Shown here: in pieces, positions 29,002 to 37,805 of the stretch
Numbering within the stretch: the first letter of the stretch is position 1
Layout: every line of letters begins with the position of its first letter
IMG/VR virus record: IMGVR_UViG_3300024507_000161
Span: 1-42,872 of that record
Direction: 5' to 3' (one strand)
DNA length: 42,872 bases
Origin: a virus
Notes under the pieces: generated by a model
The model's database searches: none
Told to the model about the DNA's origin: nothing
What the model saw: the letters and a program-made list of their open reading frames with translations, nothing else
Translations under genes and position numbers: made by a program

Positions 29002-29590
29002 TCTGTTTCCGACACCTGTAGGCTTTGCTGAGCTAGGTCGTTCATTAAGCGATGAGGAGTTGTTCTTCATCCGTGAGTTACAGACAAGACCGAATCAGGG
29101 AAATACGACAAGCACTGATAACTTCGTACTTCGTAACCCTGTGCTGACGAATCTACGTTCGTTCATCGAGGATGCTGTTTCGGAATACTTCAAGTCCACA
29201 GTCAATCCTAAGCACAATGTAAGTCTGAGAGTGACGCAAAGCTGGTGCAACTATAGCGAGCAAGGTCAGTACCACCACAAACACGCACATCCCAACAGCT
29301 ATATCAGTGGCGTGTTTTATGTGCAAACAAACCCTGATGATCGGATTTACTTCTACAAAGATGGCTGGCAGCAAATTAAGTTTCCACCACAAGAGTGGAA
29401 CGCATATAATAGCGAAAGCTGGTGGTTTGAGGTTACTGCTGGCAAGCTAATATTATTTCCATCGTCACTAACCCACATGGTTCCTGAAATTAAAGGTGAA
29501 GATACTCGCATCTCACTATCGTTTAACACTTTTCCAGTTGGTGTAGTCGGAGAAGAAATGGACTTAACTGGACTTAAATTGGAAATTTAA
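28988..29590 (+). CDS. 2-oxoglutarate/Fe(II)-dependent oxygenase
   Basis: 200 aa from ATG 28988. The fold's landmarks are present: an N-terminal LFPTPVGFAEL segment, the metal-binding region YHHKHAHPNSYISGVFYV (candidate iron ligands among His97, His99 and His101), a distal His163 in FPSSLTHMVPE, and Arg174 in DTRISLSFN for 2-oxoglutarate. This matches the family of putative phage 2OG-Fe(II) oxygenases (TIGR02466 type). The reaction would be hydroxylation of an unknown substrate using O2 and 2-oxoglutarate. It is embedded in the fibre locus, between a glycine-rich fibre and collagen-like fibres, so a virion protein side chain is a plausible target. It overlaps the preceding gene by 14 bases. 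Confidence 0.85.
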   Translation: MQLHNLFPTPVGFAELGRSLSDEELFFIRELQTRPNQGNTTSTDNFVLRNPVLTNLRSFIEDAVSEYFKSTVNPKHNVSLRVTQSWCNYSEQGQYHHKHAHPNSYISGVFYVQTNPDDRIYFYKDGWQQIKFPPQEWNAYNSESWWFEVTAGKLILFPSSLTHMVPEIKGEDTRISLSFNTFPVGVVGEEMDLTGLKLEI

Positions 29591-29593
29591 CCT

Positions 29594-29956
29594 ATGGCAC
29601 ATTTTGCAAAAATTGACGAAAATAACCTAGTTACTCAAGTAGTTGTTGTAGACAATCGTGATACTAGTGATAGTAGTGGTGTTGAGCGTGAGCATATTGG
29701 TGCTGCTCACTTAGAAAAAATTCTTGGTGGAACTTGGCGGCAAACTAGTTATAACGGCAATTTTCGCAAAAACTATGCTGGCATAGGTTATACTTACGAT
29801 AGCGTAAGAAATGCATTTATTCCACCTAAACCGTTTAACAGCTGGCAATTAGACGAACAAACGTGTCAGTGGACAGCACCTCAACCATATCCACAAGATG
29901 GACAAATGTATAGTTGGAACGAAAATACCACAAGTTGGCAAAGGACTGAACTATGA
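29594..29956 (+). CDS. Conserved phage protein with [13 protein letters not shown] motif, unknown function
   Basis: 120 aa. It begins [21 protein letters not shown], continues with [19 protein letters not shown], then [24 protein letters not shown] and ends with [15 protein letters not shown] recognise this as a widespread small protein of marine and freshwater phages, most often seen in cyanophages and usually annotated hypothetical or virion-associated. The repeated 'W...D.Q...W..P.PYP.DG..Y.W.E.T.SW' ending looks like a short WW-rich beta repeat. Its place among fibre genes suggests a fibre or tip component. The stop overlaps the next start (ATGA, 29953-29956). Confidence 0.7.
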   Translation: MAHFAKIDENNLVTQVVVVDNRDTSDSSGVEREHIGAAHLEKILGGTWRQTSYNGNFRKNYAGIGYTYDSVRNAFIPPKPFNSWQLDEQTCQWTAPQPYPQDGQMYSWNENTTSWQRTEL

Positions 29957-30159
29957 CAACCAAAATCAATGATAAAAATATTGCTACAACTGGTGTTACA
30001 GCAGGCAGTTATACTAATGCTAATATCACAGTAAACAGTCAAGGGCAAGTTACACTAGCAGCTAATGGTACTGCTGGAGGTGGTAACACAGTAATTGATG
30101 GCGGATTTCCAGATTCTAGCTATCTATCTATACTGGCTATTGATGGAGGTACTATCTAA
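29953..30159 (+). CDS. Short fibre-domain protein, paralogous to the end of the 24584 fibre
   Basis: 68 aa. Residues about 11-45 ([20 protein letters not shown], then [11 protein letters not shown]) repeat the C-terminal module of the collagen-like fibre ending at 26344, with the DNA clearly alignable over about 90 bases. The remaining residues ([19 protein letters not shown]) are a short extension. It may be a stand-alone trimerisation module or a leftover of a broken fibre gene. It is coupled on both sides: ATGA with the gene before and TAATG with the gene after. GGAGG at 30145-30149 serves the downstream gene. Confidence 0.6.
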   Translation: MTTKINDKNIATTGVTAGSYTNANITVNSQGQVTLAANGTAGGGNTVIDGGFPDSSYLSILAIDGGTI

Positions 30160-30896
30160 TGCCACAACAAATTCAACTTAGACGAGGTACGGCAGCAGCT
30201 TGGACTAGTGCAAATCCTACACTAGCTGCTGGTGAATTAGGTGTTGAAACCGACACCAATAAATTTAAGGTAGGCAATGGCAGTACTAGTTGGACTAGTT
30301 TGCCGTATGCTACCAAAGGTGATACAGGGCCAACAGGCCCAACTGGGCCACAAGGTACCACAGGCACCACAGGTGCCACAGGACCAACCGGGCCACAAGG
30401 TGCTGCTGGTAATGTTAGCACTAGTGTGGCAAATACCTTTACAGCAGCTCAAACCTTTAATAGTGGCAACCTAAAACTAGCTGGTAGTACCAGTGGCAGT
30501 GCAACACTTAATGCGCCTGCTGTAGCTGCTACAAATACATATACTCTACCAGTAGATACTAGCACCCTAGGCTATGTAAATACTCCTACCAATAGTCAAA
30601 GTGCTAACTATACCACTGTACTAGGTGATAGTGGAAAAACGCTTATACATCCTAGCACTGATGCTAGTGCTAGAATATTTACCATTGATGACACACTAGC
30701 CTATGATGCAGGCACAGTAATTACATTTATTAATCAAACTTCACAGCAACTAACTATTACTTGCTCAACAGCAAATAACTTATATCTAGCAGGCACAGGT
30801 ACTCAGGGAAGTCGTGTACTAGCACAGTATGGTCTAGCAACTTGTGTTAAAGTAGCTACAAACTACTGGTTAATTAATGGAAACGGACTAACATGA
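30159..30896 (+). CDS. Fibre protein with Mtd-N-like head, collagen stalk and beta tip
   Basis: 245 aa. Residues 1-50 ([40 protein letters not shown]) match the N-terminal attachment domain shared by the major tropism determinant and many fibres ('QxRRGTaaxWtsaNPvLaxGE'). A short collagen-like run follows at about 55-86, then a beta-rich domain from about 100, including YVNTPTNSQSANYTTVLGDS and TVITFINQTSQQLTITC, typical of phage fibre ends. It is a complete short fibre. The stop overlaps the start of the next giant gene (ATGA, 30893-30896), so they are probably co-translated parts of one tip. Confidence 0.75.
   Translation: MPQQIQLRRGTAAAWTSANPTLAAGELGVETDTNKFKVGNGSTSWTSLPYATKGDTGPTGPTGPQGTTGTTGATGPTGPQGAAGNVSTSVANTFTAAQTFNSGNLKLAGSTSGSATLNAPAVAATNTYTLPVDTSTLGYVNTPTNSQSANYTTVLGDSGKTLIHPSTDASARIFTIDDTLAYDAGTVITFINQTSQQLTITCSTANNLYLAGTGTQGSRVLAQYGLATCVKVATNYWLINGNGLT
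30319..30414 (+). repeat. Short collagen-like Gly-X-Y tract
   Basis: About 32 codons of [12 protein letters not shown] triplets in the Mtd-N-like fibre. Confidence 0.75.
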
Positions 30897-33800
30897 CAGG
30901 CATACTTAATTTATTAGCCAGTGGTAAGCCACCTGCAGCAGCTGTTACAGCTTATCAAATTGAGCGTAGTTTAAGATTTAACAGCAGCGATAGCGCATAT
31001 TTAAGCTGGACACCTCCAGTAGCTGGCAATCGCAAAACCTGGACTTGGAGTGGTTGGATTAAACGCACTAATTTTGCGACTACAAACATACTGTTTTCGG
31101 CGTTAAACACTGGACAAAGTACCTTTCGATGCGAGTTTGACGCTACATCAAACAAGCTCTATTTCAGAAACTTCATCTCTGATACTCCAAATCTAAACCT
31201 TATTACAACACAAGTATTTCGCGATTCGTCTGCGTGGTATCACCTTGTGTGTGCAGTTGATACCACGCAAGCTACAGCGTCCGATCGCGTCAAGCTGTAT
31301 ATTAACGGTGTTCAGATAACATCCTTTGACACAGCCACATATCCCTCGCAAAACTATGACACTTGGGTTAACGCGACTACAGTCCATAACATAGGTTCTG
31401 AGATTGGTGCCTATGGTTGGTTTAACGGCTATATAGCCGACGTTCACTTTATCGACGGCCAACAGCTAACACCAGCAGCTTTTGGTGCAACCAGTGCAAC
31501 CACAGGCGTTTGGACACCTAGTGCCTATACAGGTACCTATGGTACTAATGGCTTTCGCTTGCCATTTAGCGATAATAGTAGTGCGCTAAACTTAGGTTGC
31601 AACACTGCACAAACTGGTGATGAACTGTGGCCATATACGACACTACACCTTAGCGGCAATCCTGCTAATACCAGCGGCTATAACTGCTTTAGTGATAAAA
31701 GCGGTCAAAATAATGGCAATGGTTTTCCTATTACAGTTAACGGCGACACACGCAGCAGCAGTTTTAGTCCGTATGGGACTAGTTGGAGTGCATATTTCGA
31801 TGGTGCAAGCGACTACATTCAATACACAAATTCAGATTTTTCTGTTTCTACTGGAGACTTTACGGCAGAATGGTGGATGTATGTTACATCCGATAAATCT
31901 CAAGTTGGGATAATGACCGCAGCATCCAATCCTAATTTGACTATTGGCTATGGAAGTGGGTCAGCAAATGCCAGACAGGTGTATGTTGAATGGGGTGGGT
32001 CAGGCGCTTATATAGGCTCCATGTCTAATTACGCAAACGTTTGGGTTCATATTTGCGTCATGAGAAGCTCTGGAACTGTTTACACGTTCCAAAACGGAAC
32101 TCTTTTAAGCTCCGTTTCTAAATCTGCCGCTTTAGGTTCTACAGCCAATATGGTAATTGGCACTAACTCAGGCGATATAGCGGCTCAAAGTTTTCCTGGT
32201 TATTTAAGTAACGTAAGATTTTCTAAAGTTGCCGTTTATAGTACTTCTGGGTTTACGCCTAGCACTTCGCCATTGACCAGAACAAGTCAAGGCGCAACAA
32301 ACGTCCAATTTTTAACGCTTCAGTCTAACAGATTTTTGGATAGTAATGGTGTTAATACGCCAGCATCAAGCCCGTTAACAATAACTAAGAACGGTGATGT
32401 AACCGTAGCCAGCTTCTCCCCATTTCTAGAAACTGACACTACTAGTGGGTCAGGCTACTTTGATGGTAATGGGGATTTTCTAGCTACGCCTACTACTGGG
32501 CAGTTTGCAACTACTGGCAACTTTACAGTGAGCTTTTGGTTTTACACATTATCTAGTAATCAACAAGTTATCTTAGGCAATCACGCCAACACCAGTACCA
32601 CATCAGGTAATTGGATGGTCACAGTTGAGAATGGTACGTTTGGTTACTATATTAACGGTGGCGGTGGTGCAGCACAGATTTATTCTGCTGCAAATACGTT
32701 TGTACCAGGGCAGTGGTATTTTGTGTCATTCTCGAGAAGTGGCAACACTGTAACTGCTTACTTAAACGGTGCCACCGTAGGCTCTATAACTAAGACAGAT
32801 ACTTTTGGTAATGCCAGTCAAACCGTGCATATTGGCCAAAGGCCTTATGCAGGTAGCCCTGTTTCTGTAGTTGGTTACATTGCAGATGTAAGATTTGTAG
32901 ATGGAACTGCTATTGCTGGAACTACAGTACCAACCACTCCTGTTACCGCCATTTCAGGAACTCAACTTCTTACCCTACAAGACCGTGCTAACTACAACAA
33001 CAGCGGCTTTCAGGATAGTTCTCAGTTTAATCATGTTATTACTAGAAACGGCAATGCCACACAAGGTACGTTTAGCCCGTTCTCACAGACTGGGTGGGGG
33101 AATTATTTTGATGGGAGTGTCGATTCTTTAAGTTTGGCAAGCAACGCTGCTTTTGCTTATGGAACTAGCGATTTTACGTGGGAAGTATGGGTGTTTCCTA
33201 CTGCTTCAACGTGGACATCTGGCTCTGGTAATTTTTACATCATTGAACACGCCACAAACGGCGGTACGCTTTTTTATTATCAAAATAGAATTGCTTATTA
33301 CAATCCAACAACTGGAACTGGTAGCGCACTTTACACAAGCGGAGGAACGGTTGCCCCTAACCAGTGGAGTCATATTGCAGTATCGAGGGAATCTGGAACC
33401 ACAAGAATTTATGTAAATGGGCAATTAAGTACCAGTGGTAGTGATGCAAATAATTACGCAGCACAAGCGGTAACTATTGGCAGGTCTGGAGTCGGGACTC
33501 AAGAGTATTTTGGCTACATGTCAAATGTTCGCATCGTCAAAGGCCGTGCTGTCTACACATCAGCGTTTACACCTCCAACCACCCCACTAACCCGCACCAC
33601 AGGCGGCACAAACCCACCACAGGGTACAGAATGTTCGCTGCTTACCTGCCAAAGCAACCGCTTCCTAGACAGTAACGGTGTCAATATACCGGCATCTAGC
33701 CCACTCACCATCACAGTAAACGGAAACACCTCCGTACAAGCCTTCTCTCCATTCACCCCCAGTGCTAGCTGGAGTGCTGCCGCTTATGGCGGTTCGGGCT

Positions 33801-36800
33801 ACTTTGAGGGTAGTGGAGATTATTTAACAGTTGCAAATAACGATGCACTGAATTTAGGTAACTCTGACTTTACTATTGAAGGCTGGTTTTTTTCCGGCGC
33901 AAGTTTTGGAGGGCTGTTTGCGAAAAGAGGGTCTAATACAATAGCAGGAATCGCCGCATATACAGACGGCACAAAGATTCAATATTTGTGTGCTATTGGT
34001 GGTAGCTGGGCCGTCAATATGCTAGGTACGGCTAACTGGGTATTTAATCAATGGAACCACTTTGCGTTTGTTAGAAGCGGTAGTACGTTTACCAGTTACA
34101 TCAATGGAGTTGTAAGCGCCACGGCTACAAATAGCGGAACGATTGATACAAATACAGGTGGGTTTGCAATTGGAGCGACTGCCGCAGACGGTGCTGGTTT
34201 GGCGACATCTCCTTTTTATCTTGGCAGCATGCGAGTAGTCAAAGGCACCGCTGTATACACCGCAGCCTTTACCCCACCCAGTGGTCCACTTACAGCAATA
34301 CCAGGCACTAGCCTCTTACTGAACTTTACCAACGCTGGCATAGTTGACTATACCGGCAAAAATGTTCTAGAAACCCTAGGCAATGCCAGTAACGTTACCG
34401 CGCTGAAAAAATCACTTATATCTGCTAAAGGCAGTTTATATTTTGATGGTACGGGTGATTCTGTTAATGTGCCAAGTAGCAATTCTATTAATTTTGGTTC
34501 AGGCAATTGGACAATAGAATTTTGGATGTATACTGCAAATGTAAGCACTCGACAAGACATTCTAGACAGACGAGCAACAGCAACAGTTACTGGTTGGATG
34601 CTTTGGATGAATGGTACAGCAGCTAGACTGGCATTTTATACTTCTTTTGGTTGGCCTTTCATAACATCTAATACAGACATTATAGCTAATACTTGGACTC
34701 ATGTTGCTGTTGTAAGAAATGGTAATTCTTTCAAAATGTATCAAAACGGAGTTGAAGTTGCATCAGGCACTAACGCATCTGCAATGCCTGATGACAATAC
34801 TTATCTCCGAATTGGCACCAGTGTTGAAAATGCTAATTATTATAACGGCTACATACAGGACCTTAGAATAACCAAGTATGCACGCTATACAGGTACATTT
34901 ACACCGCCTGTACGCACCTTTGCACACAATGTCCTAGACATTGGCCACAAGCAGTGGACGCCTGTAAACTTTAGTGTGGCTAGTGGTGCTGGTAATGATA
35001 GCCTAGTAGATACACCTACACCATATGGTATTGATGCGCCAGTAGCAGGTAGTTATGCAACTTTTGATGCTACATCAAGCTCAGTTACCCTAAGCAACGG
35101 CAACTTAACTCTTACCGGCGTAGCCGGAGCCGGTTACAATAAAGCCAATACTACAACAGCCGTTTCTTCAGGCAAGTGGTACTTTGAAGCAACTTTAGTT
35201 AGTGCAGGCACTGATACCAGCATAGGTATTAGCCAGGGCAATAGCTCATCGACTTATCCGGGGCAGGAAGCAACTTCATATGCCTATGTGCTGGAAAAAG
35301 GTCAAAAGTTCAATGGCAACTCGCCGGCTGCATATGCAGCGTCGTTGGCTGCTGGTGATGTCTTCATGTGCGCTTTTGATTTAGATAACAACAAGCTGTT
35401 CTTTGGAAAAAACGGCACTTGGTTTGCAAGTAGTAATCCGGCTACTGGAGCAAATCCAGCTTTCACGCTTACTGCTGGAACATACAGAGCAGTTGGTCGC
35501 CCATACGGCACTAACACGGCTACCTTCAACTTTGGTGCTAGCACATTTGCCTATACACCGCCAACTGGCTTTGCAGGGCTGCAAGATTTTGTATCTGGCG
35601 GCGTAGTGCGCGGCAATTATGCAACACTAAATCCCATTAACAATTCAGGTGGAACTTTTACAAACGGTAATTTAGATTGGACTACCCCAGCCACAGATCA
35701 ACGAATGGCATTATCTTCAATGTCAGTGTCTGGAATATCAAAATGGTATTGCGAATTTACTATGGGATCTAAAACAGGGTCATATTGGTCAGTAGGAATA
35801 TTTGGAAACTCAACTGCATGGAATCCAAGATTACAGTATCGTAGTGATGGAGCAAGATGGGTTGATTCTACCCAGCAGGCAGGTAATTGGTCCAGCTTTA
35901 CTCAAAATGATATCATTGGGATTGCTTTCGATGGTCCCACAGGAACAGCTACATTTTATAAAAATGGTGTCTCCCAAGGAACTATGACAGTGACTGATCT
36001 CACCGTGCTACAATATTTTGCATGCACTTCTGATGGTTCTGGCGGAACAATGAATTATACTGTTAATTTTGGTCAACGCCCATTCAACTACACTGCACCT
36101 AGTGGGTTCAAGGCACTGTGCACACAAAACCTATCAACACCTAGTATAGTTAAATCTAACACGGCGTTTGATGCACTTGTTTGGTCCGGCGACGGCGTCA
36201 ATAACAGAAAGCTCACAACAAACTTTAGTCCAGATTTGTTTTGGGTTAAGGCTAGAAATAGCGCCGCCTACCATTCAATAAACGATTCGGTGCGCGGAGC
36301 AAACGCAATCCTGCAGACCAACACAACCTCCGCTGAACAAGTCAATTCAAACGGCTACGTTACTACGTTTGCCGCAGATGGCGTAAATATAACAAACGGC
36401 TCTGACATAAACGCATCGGGAACGAATTACGTTGGCTGGGCTTGGGACGCTGGTACTACTACCGTTACAAACACGGCAGGAACTATTAGTGCTCAGGTTC
36501 GCGCAAATCCAACTACAGGATTTTCTATAGTTTCCTATACAGGAGTTGTCGGTGGAAATAGTGTTGGTCATGGTCTTGGCGTTGCTCCAAAATTTATAAT
36601 TGTCAAAGGACGTACAACAAGCGCTTGGATAGTATATACACAAATGACTGGTGTAAATGCATATTTATATCTTCATACTAGTGGTGCAAGCGTTAGTGAT
36701 GCTGGTATTTGGTCAGGTACAGGCAGCGGAGTTACTAGCAGCACTTTTGGTGTTCGAGGTGCATCAGACAATGGACTTACTGGAGTAAATCTAATTGCTT

Positions 36801-37150
36801 ATTGTTTTGCTGAAGTTCCTGGTTTCTCAGCTTTTGGTAGTTATACAGGCAACGGCAGCACAGATGGACCGTTTGTCTACACAGGATTTAGACCGGCTTG
36901 GATTATGATAAAACGGTCCGACAATACGGAAAATTGGAATTTGTATGATACTAAACGCAACAGCTACAATGTTGCAGATTCAGAACTATATCCGAATCTT
37001 AGTAATAGTGAAGGAACTTATGCTGATAGAGATTTTTTATCAAATGGGTTTAAAATTAGAAACACTAACATAGGCAGAAACGCCAGTGGTAGTACTTATA
37101 TCTACGCAGCCTTTGCTGAAAACCCCTTTAAATATAGCCTAGCGAGGTAA
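30893..37150 (+). CDS. Giant adhesin: six LamG-like and two SPRY-like modules with DUF7483-like end
   Basis: 2085 aa. Six laminin-G/concanavalin-like modules start near residues 25, 299, 520, 737, 969 and 1182; copies 2-6 share the entry 'YFDGxGDxL...F.FGtgdFTiExW' and the exit 'R(I/V)VKGxAVYTxxFTPPxxPL' and are spaced about 640-700 bases. Two SPRY-like modules follow near 1427-1555 (GKWYFEATLVSAGTDTSIGI) and 1616-1740 (SKWYCEFTM). The end, from about 1759 (FDALVWSGDGVNNRKLTTNF) with LFWVKARNSAAYHSINDSVR and FAENPFKYSLAR, resembles the DUF7483 phage domain. All these folds commonly bind glycans, so this is probably a multivalent host-surface binder. No signal peptide is present. Confidence 0.85.
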   Translation: MTGILNLLASGKPPAAAVTAYQIERSLRFNSSDSAYLSWTPPVAGNRKTWTWSGWIKRTNFATTNILFSALNTGQSTFRCEFDATSNKLYFRNFISDTPNLNLITTQVFRDSSAWYHLVCAVDTTQATASDRVKLYINGVQITSFDTATYPSQNYDTWVNATTVHNIGSEIGAYGWFNGYIADVHFIDGQQLTPAAFGATSATTGVWTPSAYTGTYGTNGFRLPFSDNSSALNLGCNTAQTGDELWPYTTLHLSGNPANTSGYNCFSDKSGQNNGNGFPITVNGDTRSSSFSPYGTSWSAYFDGASDYIQYTNSDFSVSTGDFTAEWWMYVTSDKSQVGIMTAASNPNLTIGYGSGSANARQVYVEWGGSGAYIGSMSNYANVWVHICVMRSSGTVYTFQNGTLLSSVSKSAALGSTANMVIGTNSGDIAAQSFPGYLSNVRFSKVAVYSTSGFTPSTSPLTRTSQGATNVQFLTLQSNRFLDSNGVNTPASSPLTITKNGDVTVASFSPFLETDTTSGSGYFDGNGDFLATPTTGQFATTGNFTVSFWFYTLSSNQQVILGNHANTSTTSGNWMVTVENGTFGYYINGGGGAAQIYSAANTFVPGQWYFVSFSRSGNTVTAYLNGATVGSITKTDTFGNASQTVHIGQRPYAGSPVSVVGYIADVRFVDGTAIAGTTVPTTPVTAISGTQLLTLQDRANYNNSGFQDSSQFNHVITRNGNATQGTFSPFSQTGWGNYFDGSVDSLSLASNAAFAYGTSDFTWEVWVFPTASTWTSGSGNFYIIEHATNGGTLFYYQNRIAYYNPTTGTGSALYTSGGTVAPNQWSHIAVSRESGTTRIYVNGQLSTSGSDANNYAAQAVTIGRSGVGTQEYFGYMSNVRIVKGRAVYTSAFTPPTTPLTRTTGGTNPPQGTECSLLTCQSNRFLDSNGVNIPASSPLTITVNGNTSVQAFSPFTPSASWSAAAYGGSGYFEGSGDYLTVANNDALNLGNSDFTIEGWFFSGASFGGLFAKRGSNTIAGIAAYTDGTKIQYLCAIGGSWAVNMLGTANWVFNQWNHFAFVRSGSTFTSYINGVVSATATNSGTIDTNTGGFAIGATAADGAGLATSPFYLGSMRVVKGTAVYTAAFTPPSGPLTAIPGTSLLLNFTNAGIVDYTGKNVLETLGNASNVTALKKSLISAKGSLYFDGTGDSVNVPSSNSINFGSGNWTIEFWMYTANVSTRQDILDRRATATVTGWMLWMNGTAARLAFYTSFGWPFITSNTDIIANTWTHVAVVRNGNSFKMYQNGVEVASGTNASAMPDDNTYLRIGTSVENANYYNGYIQDLRITKYARYTGTFTPPVRTFAHNVLDIGHKQWTPVNFSVASGAGNDSLVDTPTPYGIDAPVAGSYATFDATSSSVTLSNGNLTLTGVAGAGYNKANTTTAVSSGKWYFEATLVSAGTDTSIGISQGNSSSTYPGQEATSYAYVLEKGQKFNGNSPAAYAASLAAGDVFMCAFDLDNNKLFFGKNGTWFASSNPATGANPAFTLTAGTYRAVGRPYGTNTATFNFGASTFAYTPPTGFAGLQDFVSGGVVRGNYATLNPINNSGGTFTNGNLDWTTPATDQRMALSSMSVSGISKWYCEFTMGSKTGSYWSVGIFGNSTAWNPRLQYRSDGARWVDSTQQAGNWSSFTQNDIIGIAFDGPTGTATFYKNGVSQGTMTVTDLTVLQYFACTSDGSGGTMNYTVNFGQRPFNYTAPSGFKALCTQNLSTPSIVKSNTAFDALVWSGDGVNNRKLTTNFSPDLFWVKARNSAAYHSINDSVRGANAILQTNTTSAEQVNSNGYVTTFAADGVNITNGSDINASGTNYVGWAWDAGTTTVTNTAGTISAQVRANPTTGFSIVSYTGVVGGNSVGHGLGVAPKFIIVKGRTTSAWIVYTQMTGVNAYLYLHTSGASVSDAGIWSGTGSGVTSSTFGVRGASDNGLTGVNLIAYCFAEVPGFSAFGSYTGNGSTDGPFVYTGFRPAWIMIKRSDNTENWNLYDTKRNSYNVADSELYPNLSNSEGTYADRDFLSNGFKIRNTNIGRNASGSTYIYAAFAENPFKYSLAR
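31790..34915 (+). repeat. LamG module array, copies 2-6
   Basis: Copies begin near 31790, 32452, 33101, 33797 and 34436. Entry and exit motifs are conserved in protein while interiors diverge and differ in codon style; linkers such as the SNRFLDSNGVN(T/I)PASSPLT block occur at about 32328 and 33652. Confidence 0.75.
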
Positions 37151-37154
37151 AAAT

Positions 37155-37796
37155 ATGTTTGTAATAGTTAAAAGTGGTGAAATTACAGGCACTATTGAGC
37201 CTGGCCGCAGCTTAGTAATTGATAGTATTGACTATGGTCCTGACTGGCGAAATTTAGTTGATTTATCCAGCTTAGGTATTTTAGAGGTAGTAGAAAGTCA
37301 AGAACCTGATCAGCGCTTCTATTGGACTAATAGTAGTATACAACTATTTAATGGTATACCACATAGAGTATACACTGCTACAGCCAAAGACTTGGATAGT
37401 TTAAAACAGCAGTATATTGCAGCTAACAAACAAAACTGCAATCAACAGCTGCAAGAAACAGACTGGATGCTGATTAGAAAACTAGAGCGCAATATAGCTG
37501 TTCCACCTGTGGTGGAACAAGCGCGCACAGAGATTGTTGCAAACTGTAATCAGCTAGAAGCTAGTATACTAGCTGCAACTACTGTAGAGGAGTTAATAGA
37601 TTTAGTTAGTCCAGGCAGTCAAAAGTACGTGCCAAGCAGTGTTCAACCAGATCTACCTGTACCACAACTACAACCAACACCTGTTCAGCAGGTGTTAGTT
37701 GAGCAACAAACACCCGTTGAACAGGTATTAGCAGCACCACCTGAACAACTAAGTGTTGATACACTAACTACTAGCCAAATAGCTACACTAGTATAA
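37155..37796 (+). CDS. Tail-fibre-assembly-type protein with Pro/Gln-rich tail
   Basis: 213 aa, five bases after the giant adhesin. The middle (LKQQYIAANKQNCNQQLQET, DWMLIRKLERNIAVPPVVEQ, ARTEIVANCNQLEASILAA) resembles the helical C-terminal half of phage tail fibre assembly chaperones, where a 'TDWxxxR' motif is followed by a helix pair. The N-terminal part is a small beta domain (MFVIVKSGEITGTIEPGRSL). The last 60 residues are Pro/Gln/Val rich with three short near-repeats of 'PVQQVLVEQQ' type. It is probably a chaperone for the adhesin upstream, inferred from position and motif. GAGG at 37143-37146 lies ahead of the start. Confidence 0.6.
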   Translation: MFVIVKSGEITGTIEPGRSLVIDSIDYGPDWRNLVDLSSLGILEVVESQEPDQRFYWTNSSIQLFNGIPHRVYTATAKDLDSLKQQYIAANKQNCNQQLQETDWMLIRKLERNIAVPPVVEQARTEIVANCNQLEASILAATTVEELIDLVSPGSQKYVPSSVQPDLPVPQLQPTPVQQVLVEQQTPVEQVLAAPPEQLSVDTLTTSQIATLV

Positions 37797-37805
37797 GGAA
37801 CTAAA

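Noticed and set aside
30893-37150. A diversity-generating retroelement, suggested by the Mtd-N-like gene and variable adhesins
   Set aside because: No reverse transcriptase, template repeat or adenine-biased variable repeat was seen in the window.
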